This document shows, one piece after another, positions 1 through 5,842 of a stretch of 12,453 nt of DNA. Below the pieces are notes generated by a model. It was not told the origin of the DNA, ran no database searches, and worked only from the letters and a program-made list of their open reading frames with translations. The stretch is taken from positions 1-12,453 of the forward strand of contig URTB01000025.1 of NCBI GenBank assembly GCA_900550595.1, in the 5' to 3' direction. This stretch comes from an uncultured Collinsella sp. (GTDB lineage: Bacteria; Actinomycetota; Coriobacteriia; Coriobacteriales; Coriobacteriaceae). Both the position numbers and the translations under genes were made by a program. The stretch's first letter is position 1; the number at the start of each line of letters is the position of its first letter.

Positions 1-57
1 CGCGCCCTTGAAGTTGAACGTCAGATTGTCCAAATGCGGCCCGCGCAGCGTCGAGCC
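1..57. other. Unassigned left edge downstream of lysS
   Basis: This short stretch lies beyond the lysS hairpin. Two plus-strand frames are open from the edge and close at TAA 82-84 and TAG 86-88, so a plus-strand gene could converge on lysS from outside. The minus strand is also open, but has no start with a ribosome site. Nothing can be assigned from 57 bases. Confidence 0.3.
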
Positions 58-85
58 GTTACGCGGTTTGGTAAAACCGCGTAAC
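58..85. repeat. 28-bp perfect palindromic hairpin, copy 1 (3' of lysS)
   Basis: The arms GTTACGCGGTTT and AAACCGCGTAAC pair perfectly over 12 bp around a GGTA loop (TACC on the lysS strand). An identical copy lies at 4575-4602. The element starts 3 bases after the lysS stop codon and is in frame with lysS, so it supplies a second in-frame TAA on the minus strand. No T run follows it, so it is not a canonical intrinsic terminator. It may still act as an RNA 3'-end stabiliser, a Rho-dependent end or a REP-like element. The repeat itself is certain; its role is inference. Confidence 0.9.
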
Positions 86-88
86 TAG

Positions 89-2053
89 TTAGTACATCTT
101 TGCGCCGGCGGGGATGGAAGCGTCGAGCTGGATCAGGTTGAGGCGCTCCTCGCCCTCCTCCTCGTGGATGGCGCTGATCAGCATACCGCAGCTGGGAATA
201 CCCATCATCTTGCGCGGAGGCAGATTGGTGATGGCGAGCAGCGTCTTACCGACCAGGTCCTCGGGCTCATAGTAGCCATGGATGCCGGAGAGGATGGTGC
301 GGTCGGTGCCGGTGCCGTCGTCGAGCGTAAAGTTCAGCAGCTTCTTGGACTTCTTGACGGCCTCGCATGCCTTGACCTTCACAGCGCGGAAATCGCTCTT
401 GGAGAAGGTATCAAAGTCGACGAATTCCTCGAACAGCGGCTCAACGGCGATCTTGGAGTAATCGAGCGTGGGCTTGAGCGGCTTGACGAACGGGCTTGCG
501 GCGTTGCCGGCCTCGGCAGCCTTGGCAGCGGCGGCACCGGACTGGAAACCCTTTTCGGGCTTCATGTGCGGGAACAGCAGGACGTCGCGAATGGAAGCCT
601 GGTTGGTGAGCAGCATGACCACGCGATCGATACCGATGCCGATGCCGCCCGCGGGAGGCATACCGTACTCGAGGGCGCGCACGTAGTCCTCGTCGTACTC
701 CATAGCCTCGTCGTCGCCGCCGGCCTTCTCAGCCATCTGGGCAGCAAAGCGCTCGGCCTGGTCGACCGGGTCGTTGAGCTCGGAGAATGCGTTGGCGTAC
801 TCGTGGCCGGCGATGACCAGCTCAAAGCGGTGCGTCAGGCGCGGATCGTCCTCAAAACGCTTGGCAAGCGGGCTGACCTCGATGGGGTAATCGCATACGA
901 AGGTCGGGTTGACGATGGTGTCCTCGCCCAGCTCATCGTAAATCTCGGCGATGATCTTGCCAGCAGTCCACTCGGGCTTAATCTCCAGGCCCTTCTCGCG
1001 TGCGGCGGCGGCAAGCTCCTCGACCGGCGTGTCGATGGTGACCTGCTTGCCGAGCACGTCCGAGACGATGTCGGTCATGGGACGGCTTGCCCACTCACCG
1101 GAAAGATCGATGGTCTGACCCTGGTACTCAATGACCTCGGGGTTGCCGATGGCCTTGTTGGCAGCCTTGATGACACCCTGGGCGAGCGCCTTCATGCCCT
1201 CGAGGTCGGAGAAGGCACGGTAGGCCTCCATCGTGGTGAACTCGGGGTTGTGGGTAAGGTCCATGCCCTCGTTACGGAAGATGCGGCCAATCTCGAAGAC
1301 ACGCTCAAAGCCACCGACGATGCAGCGCTTGAGGTGCAGCTCGGTAGCAATGCGCAGGTAGCACTCTTGATCGAGCGCGTTGAAGTGCGTGATGAACGGC
1401 TTAGCCGTAGCGCCGCCCTGGATAGTCTGCAGAATGGGGGTCTCGACCTCCATGTAGCCGTCGGACTCCATAAAGCGGCGGAAGGTGGAGAGAATCTGCG
1501 AGCGCTTGCGGAAGGTCTCGCGAACATCGTCGTTGGCAATCAGGTCGACATAGCGCTGACGATAACGGGTCTCCTTATCGGAAAGACCGTGGAACTTCTC
1601 GGGCAACGGACGAACAGCCTTGGAGAGCAGGGTCGCACTCTTGGGGGCAACGGAGAGCTGGCCGCGCTTGGTGCGAACAACCACGCCGGTCACGCCCAGG
1701 ATGTCACCAAGGTCGAGAGCCTTGAGCGTATTCCAAGCTGCCTCGTCCATGTCGTTGATGCGGCAGAACAGCTGAATCTCGGCGGTAGCGTCGCGCACGA
1801 CGATAAACATGATCTTGCCCTGACCGCGCTTGGCGACCACGCGGCCGCCGATCTTCACGACGTCCTCAGTATCCTCGCCATCGGCAAGATCGGCATATTT
1901 GGCCTCAATGTCGACGACATAGTCCTCGATCTCGGAGTGCTCGGGATAGGGGTTCTGGCCCGCCTCGAACAGGGCGGCGCGCTTTGCCAGACGCGTGGCG
2001 CGCTCGTCGTTGAGCGTCGAGGCCTGATCGGCGACGTTCTGGTTCTCTGCCAT
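89..2053 (-). CDS. lysS: Lysine--tRNA ligase (class II) with C-terminal tRNA-binding domain
   Basis: The enzyme charges tRNA-Lys with lysine using ATP, in the cytosol. The 654-residue protein has an N-terminal OB-fold anticodon-binding domain (about 66-144) and a class II catalytic core. Motif 1 lies around 193-220, motif 2 has FRNEG at 259-263, and motif 3 has GIGIGIDR at 470-477. An Ala-rich linker (about 503-520) leads to an extra domain at about 540-654, with FSKSDFRAVKV and LPPRKMMGIPSCGM. That domain matches the tRNA-binding fold of Trbp111, the MetRS tail and the EMAPII family. Bacterial LysRS is usually about 490-510 residues, so the tail is unusual. The ATG is preceded by GAGGAG. The gene follows greA across 79 bp containing a terminator-like hairpin (2076-2104), and no separate promoter fits after that hairpin. 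The lysine assignment rests on overall similarity to LysU/LysS and is strong. Confidence 0.96.
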   Translation of the reverse strand: MAENQNVADQASTLNDERATRLAKRAALFEAGQNPYPEHSEIEDYVVDIEAKYADLADGEDTEDVVKIGGRVVAKRGQGKIMFIVVRDATAEIQLFCRINDMDEAAWNTLKALDLGDILGVTGVVVRTKRGQLSVAPKSATLLSKAVRPLPEKFHGLSDKETRYRQRYVDLIANDDVRETFRKRSQILSTFRRFMESDGYMEVETPILQTIQGGATAKPFITHFNALDQECYLRIATELHLKRCIVGGFERVFEIGRIFRNEGMDLTHNPEFTTMEAYRAFSDLEGMKALAQGVIKAANKAIGNPEVIEYQGQTIDLSGEWASRPMTDIVSDVLGKQVTIDTPVEELAAAAREKGLEIKPEWTAGKIIAEIYDELGEDTIVNPTFVCDYPIEVSPLAKRFEDDPRLTHRFELVIAGHEYANAFSELNDPVDQAERFAAQMAEKAGGDDEAMEYDEDYVRALEYGMPPAGGIGIGIDRVVMLLTNQASIRDVLLFPHMKPEKGFQSGAAAAKAAEAGNAASPFVKPLKPTLDYSKIAVEPLFEEFVDFDTFSKSDFRAVKVKACEAVKKSKKLLNFTLDDGTGTDRTILSGIHGYYEPEDLVGKTLLAITNLPPRKMMGIPSCGMLISAIHEEEGEERLNLIQLDASIPAGAKMY

Positions 2054-2069
2054 AAGTTAGCTCCTCAAA

Positions 2070-2104
2070 CTAAAACGCTCCCCAGGATTCGGTCCCAGGG
2101 AGCG
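2070..2104 (-). terminator. Hairpin plus T run between greA and lysS (terminator or attenuator)
   Basis: On the minus strand, CGCTCCC pairs with GGGAGCG over 7 bp, with partial inner pairing, and TTTTAGTTT follows. It ends greA transcripts. It lies only 22 bases before the lysS start, so lysS must be read through it. A GGGACCG segment in its upper part (2090-2096) is complementary to CGGTCCC just after the greA stop (2122-2128), which would allow a competing fold. Confidence 0.7.
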
Positions 2105-2132
2105 AAAACATACCTTTACGCGGGACCGTGGT

Positions 2133-2603
2133 CTAGCGTGCGATCTTGGCGATGGTGTAGACGCGGGTCTTGCCAGAAGGCGTAACGACCTCAACGGAGT
2201 CGCCCTCGCCGTGACCGATGATGGCGTGACCGACCGGAGACTCGTTAGAGATCTTGTGCTCGAGCGAGTTGGTCTCGGTGGTACCGACGAGCGTGACTTC
2301 CATGACCTCACCGTTGGGATCGATCAGAGAAACGGTGGAACCGATGGAGACGGTCAGATCGCCCGTGGTGGCAGCAACCTGAGCGTTGGCGAGGATGGCC
2401 TGAATCTCGGCAATGCGAGCAGCATTCTGGGCCTGCTTGTCCTTGGCGGCATCGTACTCGGAGTTCTCCGAAAGGTCGCCGAACGCGCGGGCTTCCTTGA
2501 TGTCCTCGACGATCTCCTTGGCGTAATCGCCCTCACGCCAAGCGAGCTCCTCGACGAGCTTCTGGCGGCCCTCAGCGGTCAGTACGATCTGGCTTGCGTC
2601 CAT
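2133..2603 (-). CDS. greA: Transcription elongation factor GreA
   Basis: GreA enters the RNA polymerase secondary channel and stimulates cleavage of backtracked transcripts, rescuing stalled elongation. The 156-residue length is typical. The N-terminal coiled coil (about 10-75) carries at its tip GDLSENSEYDAAK (42-54), the family signature with the acidic residues that act at the polymerase active site. The C-terminal FKBP-like domain contains SNESPVGHAIIGH and ends with TIAKIAR. The ATG at 2603 has GGGGAG 8 bases upstream. The gene lies between the tatA terminator (2645-2684) and its own terminator, so it is probably a short unit that also feeds lysS. Identification is secure; greB is unlikely given the tip sequence and context. 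Confidence 0.97.
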   Translation of the reverse strand: MDASQIVLTAEGRQKLVEELAWREGDYAKEIVEDIKEARAFGDLSENSEYDAAKDKQAQNAARIAEIQAILANAQVAATTGDLTVSIGSTVSLIDPNGEVMEVTLVGTTETNSLEHKISNESPVGHAIIGHGEGDSVEVVTPSGKTRVYTIAKIAR

Positions 2604-2638
2604 ACGGATATCTCCCCAACTATGATGTAACGATCAAC

Positions 2639-2644
2639 TGTCAA
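2639..2644 (-). promoter_or_regulatory. Possible -35 element for greA
   Basis: A perfect TTGACA sits just after the tatA terminator and upstream of greA. The best -10 (CATAGT at 2619-2624) is only 14 bases away, and it would put the RNA start on the ribosome site. The -35 match may therefore be chance, or the promoter may be non-standard. Confidence 0.25.
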
Positions 2645-2646
2645 CA

Positions 2647-2684
2647 AAACGAAAAAGACCGGCTAGCCTGCGGGCAAGCCGGTC
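2647..2684 (-). terminator. Intrinsic terminator after tatA
   Basis: On the minus strand, GACCGGCT pairs perfectly with AGCCGGTC (8 bp, 12-base loop) and is followed by TTTTTCGTTTTG. It sits 25 bases after the tatA stop and separates tatA from greA. Confidence 0.9.
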
Positions 2685-2709
2685 AGGTGCTCACCCCAAA
2701 GGGATGGGA

Positions 2710-2985
2710 CTACTCTGCGTCCGCGTCGCTGTCCTCTGCCTGCTTTTTCTTGGCAGCAGCGAGCTTGGCCTCGAGCTCTGCGATCTCCTTGTCCTCCTTG
2801 GACTCCTCGACCACAACGTCCTCGGCCTGCTTGGTTTCGCCCTTATCGTCGCCCTCCATACCCTCGCGGATATTCTTGACGGTAGAGCCGAGAGACTTGC
2901 CGAGCTTCGGCAGGTTCTTAGGCCCGAAGATGATCAAGACAACGATGAGAATAATGATGAGCTCAGGAGCCCTCAGTCCAAACAT
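2710..2985 (-). CDS. tatA: Sec-independent (Tat) translocase subunit TatA
   Basis: TatA forms the oligomeric membrane element through which folded twin-arginine proteins are exported. The 91-residue protein starts MFGLRAPELI. It has one N-terminal membrane helix (about 7-20, rich in I, L and V), then the family hinge FGPKNLPKLG (20-29) and an amphipathic helix. The rest is a charged tail with coiled-coil character (about 62-83) and an acidic end. The frame stays open upstream through the tRNA-Pro gene, but the ATG at 2985 is right: GGAGG lies 6 bases upstream and the membrane helix begins there. A promoter and a terminator flank it, so it looks like a single-gene unit. No tatC is present in this window. 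TatB is less likely given the short length and the FGP motif, though TatA and TatE cannot be told apart. Confidence 0.93.
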   Translation of the reverse strand: MFGLRAPELIIILIVVLIIFGPKNLPKLGKSLGSTVKNIREGMEGDDKGETKQAEDVVVEESKEDKEIAELEAKLAAAKKKQAEDSDADAE

Positions 2986-3021
2986 GTAGACCTCCACAAT
3001 ACAGCGAGACAAGCTCGAATG

Positions 3022-3050
3022 AGTATACCGCGGGTGCCACGGTATCACAA
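3022..3050 (-). promoter_or_regulatory. Promoter of tatA with spacer dyad
   Basis: On the minus strand, TTGTGA (3045-3050) and TATACT (3022-3027) are separated by 17 bases, placing the RNA start near 3015, about 30 bases before the tatA ATG. The spacer is framed by an inverted repeat, ATACCG (3025-3030) and CGGTAT (3040-3045), a possible operator. Confidence 0.6.
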
Positions 3051-3057
3051 CAATAGC

Positions 3058-3088
3058 TAAAAAAAGGGACCGCAAGAAGCGGTCCCTT
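3058..3088 (-). terminator. Intrinsic terminator after tRNA-Pro
   Basis: On the minus strand, AAGGGACCGC and GCGGTCCC form an 8-bp stem (GGGACCGC/GCGGTCCC) with a TTCTT loop, followed by seven T. It lies 10 bases after the CCA end of the tRNA. It probably also ends the veg-ispE transcript, which has no good terminator of its own. Confidence 0.93.
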
Positions 3089-3097
3089 CTCATGCTC

Positions 3098-3174
3098 TGG
3101 TCGGGTTGACTGGATTTGAACCAGCGACCCCTGCGTCCCGAACGCAGTGCTCTACCAAACTGAGCCACAACCCG
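3098..3174 (-). tRNA. tRNA-Pro(CGG)
   Basis: A 77-base cloverleaf with encoded CCA. The acceptor arms CGGGTTG (3168-3174) and CAACCCG (3102-3108) pair fully. The D arm contains GCTC and GAGC. The anticodon stem CTGCG/CGCAG encloses TTCGGGA, giving anticodon CGG (3138-3140), which reads CCG. The T arm is CTGGTTCAAATCCAG. It lies 49 bases after the ispE stop and may be transcribed with veg-ispE, from its own promoter, or both. Confidence 0.97.
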
Positions 3175-3182
3175 TTAGCTCG

Positions 3183-3188
3183 ACTATA
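3183..3188 (-). promoter_or_regulatory. Possible -10 of tRNA-Pro
   Basis: TATAGT on the minus strand lies 8 bases before the tRNA 5' end, a plausible spacing. No recognisable -35 lies 16-18 bases upstream (the region reads CACGCG), so this is weak. Confidence 0.3.
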
Positions 3189-3223
3189 GTAACAAAGATT
3201 TTCGTCGCGTGCTAGAGAAATTT

Positions 3224-4120
3224 TTATTTCTTTGTCGCGTCGATTTGAACCGTGTTGGGAATAAGCTCAGTCGCGCAGGCCCACCAGCCATTTTGCTGGG
3301 CAGCTCCCGCAAGATGGGCTGCTGCAGCGACGGTATCGCAAATGGCAAACGAGCAGGCACCCGAACCGCACACGTCCACGGCAACGGTTCCCTCCTGTGC
3401 GCGCAGCCAGTCGAGAACCGCCTGGATCCGCGGCTCCATCTGCGCGGATATGACGCCCAGATTGTTATGAACGAGCGCATATGCCGCCTCGGCATCGCCG
3501 GCGCGTAAGACAGAAGCAATCGCATCGGGTTTTTCCGCGGGCACCGGACTCTCATCAAATCGTCGATACGCTTCAACCGTTGAAACGCTCGTCTCGTGCG
3601 GTTTGACCAATACGACAGGTGTCGCCAGAAGCACAGGATACTCAGTGGCCAGCACATCTCCCCCGCCGACGTAGAATGCGGGACTCGTGTGCAAAAAGAA
3701 CGGCACGTCGGCGCCGATACCGCGAGCGATGTCATCGAGCGCGGGGTCGGCGCGGTCGATACCCCACAGCTCGGCCAAGGCAACGATGACCGCAGCGGCA
3801 TCCGTCGAGGGGCCTCCCAGGCCGGCGCACAGCGGGATACGCTTTTCGATCGTCACGCACACGTTGGCATCGCGACCGTAATGCTTGGCCATAGCGATTG
3901 CCGCCCGATAGGCCGTATTTTTTTGCATGGGAAAATCGGATGCCGGAACCGTCTGGACGGTCAACGCCTGCGCCGGCGTGACCGTCACGGTATCGGCTAG
4001 ACCGACGGCTGCCATCAGGGAATCGACCCTGTGATAGCCGCGGGCGTCGCGCTCGGTATGAACCCCCAGATAGAGGTTAATCTTTGCCGGCGCGGTAAGG
4101 ATGAGGGACCGATCGGTCAC
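3224..4120 (-). CDS. ispE: 4-diphosphocytidyl-2-C-methyl-D-erythritol kinase
   Basis: IspE phosphorylates CDP-methylerythritol in the non-mevalonate (MEP) route to isopentenyl diphosphate. The 298-residue length is typical. Family marks are PAKINLYLGV (11-20), GYHRVDSLMA, the GHMP-kinase ATP loop PLCAGLGGPSTDAAA (96-110) and GADVPFFL with the expected catalytic Asp138. The ATP loop has Pro where GLGGGSSDAA is commonest. The start is GTG at 4120, preceded by GAGGAG inside the end of the upstream gene; the upstream stop is only 2 bases away, so the two are translationally linked. veg next to ispE is also the order in Bacillus. No terminator follows directly; tRNA-Pro comes next. Confidence 0.96.
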   Translation of the reverse strand: MTDRSLILTAPAKINLYLGVHTERDARGYHRVDSLMAAVGLADTVTVTPAQALTVQTVPASDFPMQKNTAYRAAIAMAKHYGRDANVCVTIEKRIPLCAGLGGPSTDAAAVIVALAELWGIDRADPALDDIARGIGADVPFFLHTSPAFYVGGGDVLATEYPVLLATPVVLVKPHETSVSTVEAYRRFDESPVPAEKPDAIASVLRAGDAEAAYALVHNNLGVISAQMEPRIQAVLDWLRAQEGTVAVDVCGSGACSFAICDTVAAAAHLAGAAQQNGWWACATELIPNTVQIDATKK

Positions 4121-4122
4121 CG

Positions 4123-4419
4123 TTAGTGCTCCTCGAGCTGGTTGCCGAGCGGGGTAAAGATATGTTCGCCGCTCTCGGGGTCGAACAGTTCGACCTGGCC
4201 GGTAAGGACATCGATGTACTGGTAGGACTGACGCGATTTGCGGCCGCGACGCTCGTCAACCTCAACGATAAAGACGGCAGGGTGGACGCTCTTGATGGTG
4301 CCCATGCGCTCGATGACGCGGGTACGGCCCATGTTGGCCTTAACCTTGACGCGATCGCCCACCATATCGGTCAGCTTCTCGTGGATGTCGTCGACGTGAT
4401 TGACTTCCATCTCTTCCAT
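4123..4419 (-). CDS. veg: Veg family protein
   Basis: The 98-residue protein matches the small Veg family of Gram-positive bacteria. The shared pattern is VKVKANMGRTRVIERMGTI, then HPAVFIVEVD, then SYQYIDVLTGQVEL. In Bacillus subtilis, veg lies near ispE and has been linked to biofilm matrix gene control; the molecular role is not settled. The open frame reaches a TTG at 4443, but the ATG at 4419 is preferred: GGAGG lies 8 bases upstream, and the longer form would place that site inside the coding region. An extended -10 promoter and a small hairpin lie in the leader. The gene ends 2 bases before ispE. Family membership is clear; function is inferred only. Confidence 0.88.
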   Translation of the reverse strand: MEEMEVNHVDDIHEKLTDMVGDRVKVKANMGRTRVIERMGTIKSVHPAVFIVEVDERRGRKSRQSYQYIDVLTGQVELFDPESGEHIFTPLGNQLEEH

Positions 4420-4446
4420 GAATAGGGCCTCCAGAGGGTGCAATTC

Positions 4447-4466
4447 AAAAAGGGGATAATACCCCT
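4447..4466 (-). terminator. Weak hairpin plus T run in the veg leader
   Basis: On the minus strand, AGGGG pairs with CCCCT (5 bp, TATTAT loop) and runs directly into TTTTG. It lies between the promoter and the veg start, so it could attenuate the veg-ispE unit. The stem is short, so it may be only partly active. Confidence 0.4.
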
Positions 4467-4486
4467 AAGATAGACAAAACTCTAAT

Positions 4487-4516
4487 ACTATACCACCCTG
4501 TTGCAGCCATACGCAA
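4487..4516 (-). promoter_or_regulatory. Promoter of the veg-ispE unit
   Basis: On the minus strand, TGGTATAGT forms an extended -10 (TATAGT at 4487-4492). TTGCGT at 4511-4516 is an 18-base-spaced, weaker -35. The RNA start would be near 4480, giving a leader of about 60 bases. Confidence 0.6.
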
Positions 4517-4574
4517 GCAGCTCAAAAAGCCCCGTCTCAAATACGCTCCAGACGACAACTTCGCATGACCAGTT

Positions 4575-4602
4575 GTTACGCGGTTTGGTAAAACCGCGTA
4601 AC
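4575..4602. repeat. 28-bp perfect palindromic hairpin, copy 2 (3' of dtd)
   Basis: It is identical in all 28 bases to 58-85. It begins at the very next base after the dtd stop codon and, as at lysS, is in frame with the gene, giving a second in-frame TAA. No T run follows (AACTGGTC), and the flanking sequence beyond the hairpin is unrelated to that of copy 1. This points to a short dispersed element rather than a duplicated gene end. Confidence 0.9.
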
Positions 4603-5049
4603 CTAAAGATTGTCTGTGTCCAGAACGATGGTGAACGGACCGTCGTTGACCAGGTCGACCTTCATATCGGCGCCAAAGATACCGTGCGCCACATGCTCAA
4701 CGTCCTGAGCGACGAGTGTCAAAAAGTACTCGTAAAGTTCGTTAGCGACATCGGGCGCGCCGGCGTCCGTAAACGACGGACGGCGGCCGTGGCGGCAGTC
4801 GGCAAACAGCGTGAACTGCGACACCACGAGCACCTCGCCGTCGACATCCGCCAGCGCCAAGTTGGTCTTGCCGTTCTCGTCCTCGTTGATACGCAGCCCG
4901 CGGAGCTTGCCCCACAGCTTGTCGGCTTCGGCGCGTGTATCGCCGTTGCCCACGCCCAGCAGCACCAAGTAGCCGCGTCCAATACGGCCCACGCACTCGC
5001 CGTCGACTGTCACGCTGGCGTTGAGCACGCGCTGCACCACCGCACGCAC
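4603..5049 (-). CDS. dtd: D-aminoacyl-tRNA deacylase
   Basis: Dtd hydrolyses D-amino acids (and glycine) mischarged on tRNA, keeping translation chirally clean. The 148-residue length is standard. The N-terminus MRAVVQRV is typical, and both active-site signatures are present: SQFTLFAD (77-84) and NDGPFT (135-140). The start is GTG at 5049. Its ribosome site GAGGAG overlaps the end of rdgB, whose stop lies 3 bases away, so the pair is co-transcribed and probably translationally coupled. The gene is followed directly by the 28-bp palindrome (4575-4602). Confidence 0.97.
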   Translation of the reverse strand: MRAVVQRVLNASVTVDGECVGRIGRGYLVLLGVGNGDTRAEADKLWGKLRGLRINEDENGKTNLALADVDGEVLVVSQFTLFADCRHGRRPSFTDAGAPDVANELYEYFLTLVAQDVEHVAHGIFGADMKVDLVNDGPFTIVLDTDNL

Positions 5050-5052
5050 GGT

Positions 5053-5694
5053 CTACTCCTCGCCCGTCAGCTTGGCGGACAGATGCTCGAGCGCATGGAA
5101 ACGATGGCTGATGGCGTTCTTCTCGTCCGCCGTGAGCTCGGCCATGGTCTTGCCCGGCGTATCGACCGGCAGGAACAGCGGGTCGTAGCCAAAACCGTGT
5201 TCGCCGCGGCCCTCGTGCGCGATAACGCCTTCGCAGGCGCCCTCGCCATAGGTGACCAGGCCGTCCGTATCGATAAGCGCGACGACGCTCATAAAGCGCG
5301 CGGTACGGTCCTCGTCTGCCACGCCTTCCAGGTTAACGAGAAGCTTGGCGTTGTTGGCGGCATCGTCGCCATGCACGCCCGCATAGCGCGCGCTATACAC
5401 GCCCGGCTCGCCGTCCAACGCATCGACGACCAAGCCGGAGTCGTCGGCGATGGCCATAAGGCCCGTCTCCTCGACCGCAGCCTGCGCCTTGATGATGGCG
5501 TTCTCCAAAAACGTCGTGCCGTTTTCCTCGGGGTCCTCAAAATCGCCCAGCTGGCCGAGCGCCACAAAGCGCACCTCGGGCATGACCTTGCCCAAAATGG
5601 CCTCGATCTCGGTGAGCTTATGGGCGTTGCCGGTTGCCACGACGATGGTCGCCGCCGGGTCGAGGGTGTCGATGTCAATCTTCTCAAGTGCCAT
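5053..5694 (-). CDS. rdgB: Non-canonical purine NTP pyrophosphatase (RdgB/HAM1 family)
   Basis: The enzyme hydrolyses dITP, ITP and XTP to monophosphates, cleaning the nucleotide pool. The 213-residue protein shows TGNAHKLTEI (21-30) for nucleotide binding, DDSGLVVDALDGEPGVYSARYAG (starting at 84) with the catalytic acid region, GFGYDPLF (167-174) and SHR (196-198). These are all hallmarks of the family. It has an N-terminal extension of about 15 residues before the first strand. The ATG at 5694 has AAAGGAGA upstream, so the start is well supported. It follows rph, a pairing conserved in Gram-positive bacteria, but here with a 146-bp gap holding a hairpin. It is tightly coupled to dtd. Confidence 0.96.
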   Translation of the reverse strand: MALEKIDIDTLDPAATIVVATGNAHKLTEIEAILGKVMPEVRFVALGQLGDFEDPEENGTTFLENAIIKAQAAVEETGLMAIADDSGLVVDALDGEPGVYSARYAGVHGDDAANNAKLLVNLEGVADEDRTARFMSVVALIDTDGLVTYGEGACEGVIAHEGRGEHGFGYDPLFLPVDTPGKTMAELTADEKNAISHRFHALEHLSAKLTGEE

Positions 5695-5805
5695 AGCTGG
5701 TCTCCTTTGTCTCTATAGCAATGCCGAGTTGAGGACGACGAGGACTTCGGCCTCTCTCCCGTCTCAATCAACGGCAGTCTTATACTTCGACGTTTTCCCA
5801 GATAA
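5695..5805 (-). other. rph-rdgB spacer, rdgB leader
   Basis: This non-coding stretch lies between the rph 3' hairpin and rdgB. On the minus strand it has a TATAAG -10-like sequence (near 5780-5785) without a matching -35, and a small GAGG/CCTC stem. It also has a near direct repeat (CAGGTTTATTTTGG and CAGGTTTTATCTGG) overlapping the hairpin next to it. No reading frame stands out. Confidence 0.35.
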
Positions 5806-5842
5806 AACCTGCCAAAATAAACCTGTCCCTTTTTGGTAGGTT
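5803..5842 (-). terminator. Hairpin at the rph stop codon, possible terminator
   Basis: On the minus strand, AACCTACCAAAA (5831-5842) pairs with TTTTGGCAGGTT (5806-5817) with one A-C mismatch, and the 3' arm runs into TTATC. The AA of the rph TAA is part of the stem. The complementary (plus) RNA would pair completely using a G-U pair. The loop carries AGGGACAGG. It could end or trim the upstream transcript, but the T run is short. Confidence 0.5.

Noticed and set aside
164..2185. Long open frame antisense to lysS and greA (673 codons)
   Set aside because: It is a mirror of the strongly G/C-biased codons of lysS. Its translation is low-complexity, rich in L, G, A, V and D, without a recognisable domain, while the opposite strand has every LysRS motif.
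2986..3168. Upstream extension of tatA through the tRNA-Pro gene
   Set aside because: It would translate a tRNA and a terminator. The ATG at 2985 has GGAGG and starts the membrane helix.
3189..3242. Terminator for ispE from an AGAAAT/ATTTCT stem, plus a 9-of-10 direct repeat (TTCGTCGCGT and TTTGTCGCGT)
   Set aside because: The stem is short and A/T only, overlaps the stop codon and has no T run after it. The repeat partly reflects the ispE end and is likely chance.
4501..5718. Plus-strand open frame (405 codons) antisense to dtd and rdgB
   Set aside because: It runs through the 28-bp palindrome and the opposite of two fully recognised enzymes; no family features were found.
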